Under the pieces are notes generated by a model. The model made no database searches. It was given only the letters and a program-made list of their open reading frames with translations, and had not been told where the DNA came from. The position numbers were made by a program, and so were the translations under genes. From assembly GCA_013911065.1 (NCBI GenBank), contig JACERV010000037.1:1-50444 (forward strand): a DNA stretch of 50,444 bases, read 5' to 3'. Below are positions 1 to 7,511 of the stretch, in pieces (the stretch's first letter is position 1; each line of letters begins with the position of its first letter). This DNA is from Ruminococcus sp. (GTDB lineage Bacteria > Bacillota > Clostridia > Lachnospirales > Lachnospiraceae).

Positions 1-86
1 AAGGTGTACCTTTTTGACACATATTTCCAGTGATACTCTTTGTGTTCTCCTGTATAATTATGGAACGACAGGAGGATTTTTTTATC

Positions 87-710
87 ATGAATAATTTTTA
101 TGGATATATGAGAGTGTCTACGCTAGACCAAAATGTTGAAAGACAGCGCGTGGAGCTTTCGCGTTGGGGGATTATTGACAAGAATATATTTTACGACAGA
201 CTGTCAGGAAAAGATTTTAACAGGCCGCAATACCAAAAACTGAAGCGTAAACTCAAAGAAGGGGATGTGCTTGTTGTAAAAAGCATTGACCGGTTAGGCC
301 GAAATTATGACGATATACAGGAAGAGTGGCGGGATATTGTAAAAAATAGAAAAGCAGATATTGTGATTTTAGATATGCCGATTCTCGACACAAGAACAAA
401 CAAGGATTTAATTGGTACACTCATCTCTGATATTGTCCTGCAGCTCCTTTCCTATGTAGCACAGGCAGAAAGAGAAAATATCCGGCAGCGGCAGGCAGAG
501 GGAATCGCCCTGGCAAAAGCACAGGGGAAGCACCTTGGACGCTTTCCCACTCCGATTCCAGAAGAATTTTATCCGGTTTATGAAAAATGGCAGCAGCGGG
601 TTTATACGCTTAATACCGCCAGCAAGGCGTTAGGAATTACCATAAGCCAATTCCGTACAATGATTAAAAAACATACTCAAGAAACAGGCGGCAATGCGCA
701 CCATTCGTAA
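87..710 (+). CDS. serine recombinase (resolvase/invertase family)
   Basis: A 207-residue site-specific recombinase. The N-terminal catalytic domain opens GYMRVSTLDQN, with the nucleophilic serine at residue 11, followed by the conserved DRLGRN helix near residue 70 and the long helix QAERENIRQRQAEGIALAKAQGK near 140-160 that leads to DNA. A short C-terminal helix-turn-helix follows, so this is the resolvase/invertase size class rather than a large serine integrase. An upstream ATG at 30 is open, but the ATG at 87 has AGGAGG at 70-75 and the fold starts right after it. No res site or partner transposase is visible, and the window edge is close. It probably belongs to a mobile element lying to the left, or is a DNA invertase. 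Confidence 0.9.
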   Translation: MNNFYGYMRVSTLDQNVERQRVELSRWGIIDKNIFYDRLSGKDFNRPQYQKLKRKLKEGDVLVVKSIDRLGRNYDDIQEEWRDIVKNRKADIVILDMPILDTRTNKDLIGTLISDIVLQLLSYVAQAERENIRQRQAEGIALAKAQGKHLGRFPTPIPEEFYPVYEKWQQRVYTLNTASKALGITISQFRTMIKKHTQETGGNAHHS

Positions 711-727
711 ATGGCTGCATTGCCGCC
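687..727. terminator. hairpin at 3' end of recombinase gene
   Basis: An 11-bp stem (GGCGGCAATGC with GCATTGCCGCC) encloses a second CCATT/AATGG stem. It includes the recombinase stop codon. No long U-tract follows. It separates this gene from the convergent zinc operon. Confidence 0.55.
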
Positions 728-758
728 TTCCCGGCTTAGTTAAATTTCCTTTTCTTAT

Positions 759-1607
759 TTAATAGCTAAAAGGATATACATACTCTTCCTCAGCCGGCTG
801 TGCATCTTCAATGTGACTTACACTAATTTCCATCCCTTTCTCTTGGTCAAAGTGATAACTCCCTATCACATTTACCCATTTATCAGATTCCAGACTTTCC
901 GCTTCATCCCACAGACAGATAGGTCCGCAGGGTGCAAGGTCCGCCGCACAGCAGCTCATGAGAAGCCTGGTCAGGGCAAATTCATTCCCGGCCATCGTTT
1001 CATCTCTGTATATAGTTCCATGTAAATGAATTTCAAATCCTTCATATTTCTCAGGATGATAACTCAGTTCTACCAGCCACTGGTAAAAATCTTCATCGGA
1101 TACAGTTATAGTTCTATTTTCCTCATCCAGCCCCGGAGGAACAATCGTTTTCAATTCACCTCCAGGTGAGGTCTGTTGTGCCTCACCCTCGGACTCCGCC
1201 GCTTTATCAACTTCCTCTCCAGTTCCATCAGCCTGTTGTGCAGCTTCTACGTTATCTTCTTTTGTGTCCGGCCTGGTACTTCCTGCCGCGTCCTTTGCCA
1301 CATTGGAATATCCCGACTGTGTAGAACTGGCGGCCAGTGTATTATATGGCAGAAACATAGCCATAAGAGGTAATATCACCACCAGCGACCGGAACAAATG
1401 TATCTTATATTTTGGTTTCCCCGCTTTCAGTAAACGTAAAACCGCCCAAATCAACAGAACCACGGAAGCAAAGTACAGATAAGGCTTTATTTTAGGAGTC
1501 ACAAACAAAAGGTATTTACCGCTGAACGCCAGATAAAAAATCCGTCCGGATAACAACAGACAGCTCAGTCCCTCTACTATTGCCTCCACATTTAAATATC
1601 GTCTCAT
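759..1607 (-). CDS. TIGR03943/DUF1980 membrane protein (YcgQ-like)
   Basis: Partner protein of DUF318 permeases. The first 90 residues hold two or three membrane segments, residues about 95-165 are a Ser/Glu-rich linker, and the C-terminal domain carries the family signature SCCAAD (two adjacent cysteines) followed by GPICLW. The ATG at 1607 overlaps the stop of the preceding permease gene (ATGA, 1604-1607), so the two are translationally coupled; the longer reading frame upstream lies inside that gene. Family knowledge: such pairs (B. subtilis YcgR-YcgQ type) occur next to zinc or CobW-type genes. Inference: it works with the fused permease in zinc handling. Last gene of the operon. Confidence 0.85.
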   Translation of the reverse strand: MRRYLNVEAIVEGLSCLLLSGRIFYLAFSGKYLLFVTPKIKPYLYFASVVLLIWAVLRLLKAGKPKYKIHLFRSLVVILPLMAMFLPYNTLAASSTQSGYSNVAKDAAGSTRPDTKEDNVEAAQQADGTGEEVDKAAESEGEAQQTSPGGELKTIVPPGLDEENRTITVSDEDFYQWLVELSYHPEKYEGFEIHLHGTIYRDETMAGNEFALTRLLMSCCAADLAPCGPICLWDEAESLESDKWVNVIGSYHFDQEKGMEISVSHIEDAQPAEEEYVYPFSY

Positions 1608-3178
1608 ATAACCATACCTCCGCCTAAAAGTCCGAAGATCAGAACAGCAGCATAGCATACCAGCAAAGCCGTGATTGCAAGCCGTAATACAAACTTTCCT
1701 TTAAAATATCCCTTGAGCATCATAACATTTTTAATATCCATCATCGGTCCAAATACCAGGAATCCAAGCATAGGTACAAAAGAAAATGTTCCCGACAGGC
1801 TCCTTGCCACTACCGCATCTGAAGAGGAACAAAGAGAAAGTAAAAAGGACAGCAAAATCATAGCAAACACCGCTATCGGCATACTGCTGTTACCCAGGTT
1901 CTTTAACCCTGCCAGATTAGCAGTCTGAAAAAGTGAGGAAATAAAAATACCAATTAAAAGATATTTCCCAACATCATAAAATTCCAATTGGGCATGACGG
2001 AAAAACAATTGAATTTTTCCCAGAATCCCCTTCCCAGTCTCGTTTTCTTCATAACATCCACAGGTACAGTATGAAAATGTCTCTGTGCCCTCTTTTAAAA
2101 AATCAGCTGGTTTTTTGAAAAGGAAAGACAATCCAATCAGGAAAGAACAGATAAGTCCTAATCCTGTACGGTAAAATACAGCCCGTATATCATTGTTGAA
2201 AGCATAATATGTAGAAATCAGTACTACAGGATTTACAATAGGTGACGCTGTCATAAAACAGACAGCGGCTGGAAGTGCTACCCCCTTTTTCAGCAGACTC
2301 TTAAATACCGGTATAGATGCACAGTCACAAACAGGCAGAAAAAAACCTGCCGCCAGACCTGCTGCCATACCCAGAATAGGGCTTTTGGGAAAAACCTTTT
2401 CTATCCATTCTTTTGGAACAAAGATCTGAATTGCAGCTGAAAGCAATACTCCCAAAAGCAAGAACGGCACTCCCTGAAGAAATACTCCCATAAACATTGT
2501 AAGCACCGCGTTCACCGGTATTCCCCTTTGCTCCAGGGAAGGCAGCATAAAGAGGAAAACTCCTGCCAGGAGTATGATTTCGATCCATATAATGTTCGGG
2601 TTAAACTTTGTTTTTATAGCTTCCTTTTCAATATTCTCCTGAGGCAAAAGGCGGATATCCAAAGACGAGGAGATGCTTTTTAATTTCTGTTTAAACTTAT
2701 TTATATTTTTAGTATTCTTTTCATTTCGAACAAACACAATGTCACTGGAAGCCACCTGAGACATCGGTCCCTCTCCGGTTTGACCGAGCAATATTTCTGC
2801 CTGCTGCACGTCTGCCAGATAAATCACCTTTTCAATATATGAAAATGGGAGCATACGCAGTTGGAGAAAAATGTGTTCCAGCTTTGAAAAAGCTTCCATA
2901 CCGTTCCATTCTACCCATATCTCCTGATATTCATGTGCCTCGATTTCCTTCGTTATCTCCGATATGACACGCTCATAATCCTTTTCCAGTTCCTCCTTTT
3001 TCCAGCACATTAGATGCAATCCGCCTGTATTTGTTAAGTTTGCATCCAGCTCTTCTTCGCCGTCCTCAAACTGTATAATTAAAACTTCTTTCTGATAAGA
3101 ACTCAGTATTTTAGAAAGAAATGTAGTTTTCCCACTTCCCAAAAAACCTGACACCACATATATCGGTGTTGTCATCAT
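1604..3178 (-). CDS. COG0523-type GTPase domain fused to DUF318 permease
   Basis: A 524-residue fusion. Residues 1 to about 190 are a CobW/COG0523-like P-loop domain: the Walker A stretch GFLGSGKTT lies at 11-19, and a GGLHLMC segment stands where metallochaperones carry CxCC, so only one of those cysteines remains. Residues about 195-524 form a polytopic permease of the DUF318/ArsP_1 type, with the GxFLPVCDCASIPV and SPIVNPVV signatures and a DUF318-like CxCG element in the central loop. Its ATG overlaps the znuB stop (ATGA, 3175-3178). Known permeases of this family (YcgR) lack the GTPase; here it is covalently attached. Inference: a nucleotide-gated metal permease acting with ZnuABC. The substrate and transport direction are not shown by the sequence. 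Confidence 0.85.
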   Translation of the reverse strand: MMTTPIYVVSGFLGSGKTTFLSKILSSYQKEVLIIQFEDGEEELDANLTNTGGLHLMCWKKEELEKDYERVISEITKEIEAHEYQEIWVEWNGMEAFSKLEHIFLQLRMLPFSYIEKVIYLADVQQAEILLGQTGEGPMSQVASSDIVFVRNEKNTKNINKFKQKLKSISSSLDIRLLPQENIEKEAIKTKFNPNIIWIEIILLAGVFLFMLPSLEQRGIPVNAVLTMFMGVFLQGVPFLLLGVLLSAAIQIFVPKEWIEKVFPKSPILGMAAGLAAGFFLPVCDCASIPVFKSLLKKGVALPAAVCFMTASPIVNPVVLISTYYAFNNDIRAVFYRTGLGLICSFLIGLSFLFKKPADFLKEGTETFSYCTCGCYEENETGKGILGKIQLFFRHAQLEFYDVGKYLLIGIFISSLFQTANLAGLKNLGNSSMPIAVFAMILLSFLLSLCSSSDAVVARSLSGTFSFVPMLGFLVFGPMMDIKNVMMLKGYFKGKFVLRLAITALLVCYAAVLIFGLLGGGMVI

Positions 3179-3987
3179 ACACCTCCCAGCTTATTTTTTA
3201 CTGTTTTCCCTGCTATAACAATAAGGAACCATGCAACCTCTAAAAGAACAATAGCCCCGCCCGGTTTCAAGCCAATATAGTAAGACAGAAAAAGGCCTGC
3301 GATTGTTGTAAACACTGCTACCAAAATTGCACAAATCAGAGTTTTCCGGTAGCTTCCTCCCATCTGCATTCCACATGCAACTGGTACTACCAGCATGGAA
3401 GACACAATTAACGCACCTACCGTACGGGATGCAATAGATATGGTTAAAGCAGTCAATATCGTAAACATAAAATTAATCCGGCGCACTGGTACACCTGAAA
3501 TACGCGCCGCACTTTCATCAAATCCTATATAAAATAACTCCCTGTAAAATCTCAGAAGAGCCGAAAGTACTAATAAACTCACAACACAAACGAGGAAAAG
3601 CTCCTCACTGCTGATGGATACAATACTTCCAAATAAAAAGCTATTAAAATTTGCACTGTTCTTTACATATCCGGACAGCACCCCGGCAAAACCAATGCCT
3701 GCCGACATTACAATGGCAATCGCCATCTCCGAATATCTGGGCAGCTTTTTACGGATGCTTTCAATTCCAAGAGCAGCGGCTATACAAACAGCTCCTGCCC
3801 CAAGTACAGGATTGATGCCCAGAAGAAGTCCCAGCGCCACACCAGCCAGGGAGGCATGGGAAAGGGCATCTCCTATCATGGACATCCGCTTGAGTACAAT
3901 TGTAATACCAATACACGGAGTAACCACCGCCAGCAAAATACCAACTAGAAACGCCCGCTGCATAAATCCATACTGCAAGATATTCAT
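3175..3987 (-). CDS. znuB: zinc ABC transporter permease
   Basis: A 270-residue ABC-3 family permease for Zn/Mn with about eight membrane helices. It begins MNILQYGFMQRAFLVG and has the family stretch LKRMSMIGDALSHASLAGVA near residue 35. The ATG at 3987 overlaps the end of the ATPase gene (ATGA, 3984-3987), which rules out the longer upstream frame. The next gene starts by the same kind of overlap. The periplasmic-type binding protein and ATPase encoded next door specify zinc. Confidence 0.93.
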   Translation of the reverse strand: MNILQYGFMQRAFLVGILLAVVTPCIGITIVLKRMSMIGDALSHASLAGVALGLLLGINPVLGAGAVCIAAALGIESIRKKLPRYSEMAIAIVMSAGIGFAGVLSGYVKNSANFNSFLFGSIVSISSEELFLVCVVSLLVLSALLRFYRELFYIGFDESAARISGVPVRRINFMFTILTALTISIASRTVGALIVSSMLVVPVACGMQMGGSYRKTLICAILVAVFTTIAGLFLSYYIGLKPGGAIVLLEVAWFLIVIAGKTVKNKLGGV

Positions 3988-4649
3988 GCTTCTATAATCC
4001 TCCCATCTTCGGCTTTGAGAAATCTTTCCGCTCCCGAAAATTCTTTTATATTTCCATGCGTAACCATAAGAATCGTAAGTCCCTGTTCCTGATTCAGCCT
4101 TTTTAAAACTTTGCACAGTGATTTTAAGGAGATTGTATCTATCCCTGCCGCCGGTTCATCCAATATCAGGAGCTTTGGCTCACCAACCAAAGCTCTGGCC
4201 AGCATAACCCTCTGCTGTTGTCCCCCTGACAATTCTCCTATTCTTTGTTTACAAAATATCTCCATTTCCAATTCTGTCAAAGCTGCTGTTATCCGTTCCT
4301 GGCATTGCCTTTTGGATAACCGTTTCTTTCCAAAAGGCTGATACAGTCCGGTCATCATGATTTCTTCCACAGTTGCGGGGAAATTTTGATTTTTGCCAAT
4401 ACCGTTCTGGGGAACATATCCTATTTTCATTCCCTGGAACCCACTAGAAATATCTTTCCCGAAAAGTTCTATGGTGCCCTGCTGGGGAATCAACTCCCCC
4501 AGCAGAAGCTTTAGCAGTGTACTTTTACCGCTTCCATTTTCTCCGGTAAGAATCACATAGTCTCCGCGCCTTATATTCAAATTTACGTCTCTTAAAACCG
4601 GCATATCTACATACCGGAATGCCAGGTCACTTATATTTACAATTTCCAT
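3984..4649 (-). CDS. znuC: zinc ABC transporter ATP-binding protein
   Basis: A 221-residue ATPase energising the ZnuB permease. Walker A is GENGSGKST near residue 36, the signature is LSGGQQQRV, and Walker B is LLILDEP. I chose the ATG at 4649 because GGAGGAAGG lies just upstream; the earlier ATG at 4667 has no ribosome site. It follows znuA after 26 bp. Confidence 0.93.
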   Translation of the reverse strand: MEIVNISDLAFRYVDMPVLRDVNLNIRRGDYVILTGENGSGKSTLLKLLLGELIPQQGTIELFGKDISSGFQGMKIGYVPQNGIGKNQNFPATVEEIMMTGLYQPFGKKRLSKRQCQERITAALTELEMEIFCKQRIGELSGGQQQRVMLARALVGEPKLLILDEPAAGIDTISLKSLCKVLKRLNQEQGLTILMVTHGNIKEFSGAERFLKAEDGRIIEA

Positions 4650-4675
4650 AAGGCTTCCTTCCTCCATATGACTTC

Positions 4676-5662
4676 TTAGCCCTCCTTTAATGCTGTCAGA
4701 TTCTCTTCCATAATAGAAAAATAATCTTCTCCGGCCTCGAGTTGTTCATCATTTAACCCCTCCAGCGGATTTAACACGCTTGTTTTGGCTCCAATCTCTG
4801 CCGCAATCGTCTCCGCGACCTTCGGGCTGACTAATTCTTCAAAGAAAATAGTCTTTATCTGATTTTCTTTTGCAAACTCTATGATTTCTTTCATTCTTGC
4901 AGGGTCAGGCTCAGAATCGGGTGAGAGTCCTTCAATTCCAACTTGATTCAGGCCATATGCATTGCACAAATATCCAAAAGCTTCATGTGCAACAATAATA
5001 TCTTTTCCTTTAATATCTGCAAGCTCTTCCTTGTATTTTTCATCGAGCTGGTCAAACTTGGCGGAATATTTTTCATAGTTCTCTGTATAGTAATCTTCAT
5101 TCTCCGGATCGGCTTCCACCAGAGCATTTTTAATGTTTTCCATCTCTGCCTTTGCATTTAACGGGTTAAGCCATACATGGGGATCATAGCCTGTATCATG
5201 ATCATCCTCATCCTCGTGTTCCTCTTCGTCTTCTTCATGTTCATGGGCCTCTCCTTCTATAAACTCCAGCCCCTTGGAAGCCTCCACTATAGTTAAGTCC
5301 TGGTTATCCAAGGAAGCCAGTATATCCTCCGCCCAGTGCTCCATACCTGCGCCATTGTAAACAAAAACATCCGCATCCTCCAATTGTCTGATGTCTGTGG
5401 CTGTCGGTTCCCAATCATGAGGCTCCGTTCCGGCCGGCACCATATTCGTCACTTCAACTTTATCTCCGCCGACTTTCTGGGCAAAATCATACATAGGATA
5501 AAAGCTGGCCAGAATCTGCAATTTTTCGTCTCCGGATTCTGACTGGCTCTTTCCTTCATCCGCTTCATTCTTTCCCGTTGCATTTGATTTCTCACTTCCG
5601 CATCCCACACTCCATGAAGCGGTCATTAGAAGTATCAATAAAATATACAATGATTTTTTCAT
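4676..5662 (-). CDS. znuA: zinc-binding lipoprotein of ABC transporter
   Basis: A 328-residue cluster A-I (ZnuA/AdcA-type) solute-binding lipoprotein. A signal peptide ends in the lipobox SVGC with the lipidated Cys at 21. Metal-site histidines are visible in PHDWEPT (H82), DPHVWLNP (H162) and VAHEAFGY (H226). Residues 137-155 form an acidic His-rich loop (EGEAHEHEEDEEEHEDEDDH), which in this family marks zinc rather than manganese. The ribosome site is AAGGAGG. A terminator-like hairpin lies about 50 bp upstream, so the gene either has its own promoter in that gap or is expressed by readthrough. Confidence 0.93.
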   Translation of the reverse strand: MKKSLYILLILLMTASWSVGCGSEKSNATGKNEADEGKSQSESGDEKLQILASFYPMYDFAQKVGGDKVEVTNMVPAGTEPHDWEPTATDIRQLEDADVFVYNGAGMEHWAEDILASLDNQDLTIVEASKGLEFIEGEAHEHEEDEEEHEDEDDHDTGYDPHVWLNPLNAKAEMENIKNALVEADPENEDYYTENYEKYSAKFDQLDEKYKEELADIKGKDIIVAHEAFGYLCNAYGLNQVGIEGLSPDSEPDPARMKEIIEFAKENQIKTIFFEELVSPKVAETIAAEIGAKTSVLNPLEGLNDEQLEAGEDYFSIMEENLTALKEG

Positions 5663-5713
5663 CTTAATCCTCCTTACTCTACCTTAAACTTAGTATCTGA
5701 TAAAAATGGGCAT

Positions 5714-5757
5714 AAAAAAACAAGGAACTGTTCTATAAAATTATAGAATTCCCCCTT
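5714..5757 (-). terminator. terminator or attenuator between small gene and znuA
   Basis: Read on the minus strand, a stem with perfect arms TTCTATAA/TTATAGAA, extended by AAGG/CCTT, is followed by GTTTTTTTA. It lies after the stop of the small membrane protein gene and before znuA. It could partly uncouple the two, or act as an attenuator. No classical Zur box was recognised here. Confidence 0.6.
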
Positions 5758-5767
5758 ATATACCGAT

Positions 5768-6076
5768 TCAATTATTAAGTCTTACCTTTTCAGATATTAG
5801 AGTTTCCTTTTGAATAAAAGAATAGATGAATGGCAGGAAACTTATAACGATGGAAATAATACCAGTCATCACCATAACAGGAACCACCGCGCCCCCCATC
5901 TGGTTTATCATACTTTCCGCATGTTGAATTTCCGTACAGACCTTACAATCTTCACCTGTACAATGATGTTCTATATGATCACTGATATATAAATCAGAAA
6001 GAAGAAAAGCACATAAAACTACGCCTGCCAGAATCAAAGATATTATATTTTTTCTAAACATTTTCACATCACTCAC
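5768..6076 (-). CDS. small two-helix membrane protein with Cys/His motif
   Basis: A 102-residue hypothetical protein. Two membrane helices (about 9-28 and 62-88) flank a short outer segment reading HIEHHCTGEDCKVCTEI, which contains three cysteines and two histidines in 12 residues. It starts at GTG 6076 with AGGAAAG upstream; ATG 6061 is possible but has a poor ribosome site. From memory, similar short proteins with an HHCTGEDC-like core sit beside zinc ABC operons in Firmicutes; this is unverified. Inference: it binds zinc at the membrane surface and helps or senses zinc uptake by the znu operon downstream. Confidence 0.75.
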   Translation of the reverse strand: MSDVKMFRKNIISLILAGVVLCAFLLSDLYISDHIEHHCTGEDCKVCTEIQHAESMINQMGGAVVPVMVMTGIISIVISFLPFIYSFIQKETLISEKVRLNN

Positions 6077-6122
6077 AACTGCTTTCCTACTCTCCTTCGC
6101 TATGATTATATCTTACTTTCTG

Positions 6123-6179
6123 TTATATTATAACTTAGAAAAATACTTTTGTATACCCAAGCCCCAAAAATCTCAAACA
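6123..6179. repeat. 57-bp direct repeat, copy A
   Basis: It matches 7379-7435 at 55 of 57 positions in the same orientation. On the minus strand it holds GTATAC, a TTATAAT hexamer, and an open frame (FEIFGAWVYKSIFLSYN). It lies upstream of the small zinc-operon membrane gene and downstream of the carrier gene. The rest of 6180-6339 shows no convincing gene. Confidence 0.85.
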
Positions 6180-6339
6180 AAGCAAGACTGTGCATCTCCT
6201 CCAGCTTGCCGGTCAAAAAACAGATTAAAAATCCTTTTCCCTCAAAGCACAACGACCGGGAGCTGCTGCATGGGCAGATTATTCCTCTATCCTTACAACA
6301 GCTCACACGAGTTCATACTTCCATATTCGATTCTGTCTT

Positions 6340-7278
6340 CTACAGAAAAGCAAATGCATCCAGGAAATAGATAAATATAAAAATTGTAAAACATGAGATA
6401 ATAGACGATAAAATCACAATTTCTGCTGCTAATTCGCCATCACAATTCATTTCCCGGGCCATAACGTAGGATGAAACCGCTGTTGGTGTTGCAAAAACAG
6501 TTAAAATTGTCACCAATTCAATATTTCTAAATCCCAGCGCTATTGCAGCGGAAACAACTGCCAGCGGAACCACCAGCAATCTTAAAAATATTGTTCCAAA
6601 CAAAATTTTGCGATTATTTTTAATGCTGAAAATATTTAGACTCCCTCCAAGAACAATAATAGAAAGTGGGGTGGCAACATAGCTAACACTTTTTATCGTT
6701 GAAACCAAAAAGGTTGGCAATGTGATTTGCAATAGATAAAATGTAACACCAATTGCAGAAGAAATAATCAATGGGTTTTTTAGAATACTTATTACAAGCA
6801 TCTTATAATTTATACGCTCCTCACCGTGCACTACCAGCGTAATAACCGCCAGAAAATTGAACAATGGCACTATAACAGCTGCTAATATCGATACAACAGC
6901 AATATGTTGTCCAGCGCAAATCGCCGTTGCAATTGAAAAACCTAAAATAACAAAATTACTTCGAAACACACCTTGGATAACTACACCTTGCTGTTTTGAA
7001 TCCTTCACAAAAATAGGTGTACAAACCATCATAATAAAAAAGACAACCAAAACCATAGCTACACAAAAAAACATCAACTTCCACGGAATCCATAATCCTT
7101 GGTCTGTTGTATAGATATTGCAAAACAGTAATACTGGTAAAAAAAGTTTAAAACATATTTTGTTTAGTTCCTGAAAAGTTGTTTCTCCTAATATCCCACG
7201 TTTTTTTATGTAGAATCCAATGGCTGTTAAAATAGCAATTGGAAATATTGCATTAATGGAAACGAAAAGACTATCCAT
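6340..7278 (-). CDS. auxin efflux carrier (AEC) family transporter
   Basis: A 312-residue membrane protein with about ten hydrophobic helices, typical of AEC/PF03547 carriers: a Pro-rich N-terminal helix (INAIFPIAILTAIGFYIKKRG), a central PLFNFLAVI segment, and a C-terminal TPTAVSSYVMAREM stretch that matches the family's conserved Ala/Val-Ser-Tyr-Met region. Bacterial members export or import small organic acids such as malate or malonate; the substrate here cannot be told. ATG 7278 has GAGGAGG upstream and is preferred over an earlier in-frame ATG. It stands alone between two copies of a 57-bp direct repeat, which suggests a mobile or duplicated block. Confidence 0.88.
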   Translation of the reverse strand: MDSLFVSINAIFPIAILTAIGFYIKKRGILGETTFQELNKICFKLFLPVLLFCNIYTTDQGLWIPWKLMFFCVAMVLVVFFIMMVCTPIFVKDSKQQGVVIQGVFRSNFVILGFSIATAICAGQHIAVVSILAAVIVPLFNFLAVITLVVHGEERINYKMLVISILKNPLIISSAIGVTFYLLQITLPTFLVSTIKSVSYVATPLSIIVLGGSLNIFSIKNNRKILFGTIFLRLLVVPLAVVSAAIALGFRNIELVTILTVFATPTAVSSYVMAREMNCDGELAAEIVILSSIISCFTIFIFIYFLDAFAFL

Positions 7279-7378
7279 TATAAAATCCTCCTCTATTAGC
7301 ATACCCACTTTTAATATAATATCTAACAAAGGCAGGATTATAACACAGCTTATTACATAGTCACGATTTATCTTTTTA

Positions 7379-7435
7379 TTATATTATAACTTAGAAAAAT
7401 ATTTTTGTATACCCAAGCACCAAAAATCTCAAACA
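7379..7435. repeat. 57-bp direct repeat, copy B
   Basis: Second copy of the repeat at 6123-6179. It lies about 100 bp upstream of the AEC carrier start, so it is probably part of the promoter or leader of that gene. The mismatches are C to T and C to A. Confidence 0.85.
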
Positions 7436-7444
7436 CAGGGTAAA

Positions 7445-7470
7445 GCGGAGCCGCTGAATGCCGACTCCGC
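7445..7470 (-). terminator. hairpin after xylulokinase gene
   Basis: Stem GCGGAGCCG/CGACTCCGC with one mismatch and an 8-nt loop, 40 bp past the stop of the kinase gene. The T-run is weak on the minus strand and slightly better on the plus strand. Confidence 0.5.
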
Positions 7471-7511
7471 CTTTTCTCTGCCTCTATTCTTTTTATTACT
7501 TTACATCTTTC

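Noticed and set aside
1-58. TTGACA at 14-19 and TATAAT at 53-58 as a promoter for the recombinase
   Set aside because: The spacing is 33 bp, not about 17, and the hexamer at the right distance (GTGATA) is poor.
5663-5767. A Zur operator upstream of znuA
   Set aside because: The only dyad is the terminator-like TTCTATAA/TTATAGAA. It does not match a Zur or Fur consensus that I know.
6106-6306. 66-residue minus-strand frame containing repeat copy A
   Set aside because: No convincing ribosome site or family match. The repeated part encodes a similar peptide in copy B, but that could simply reflect the DNA repeat.
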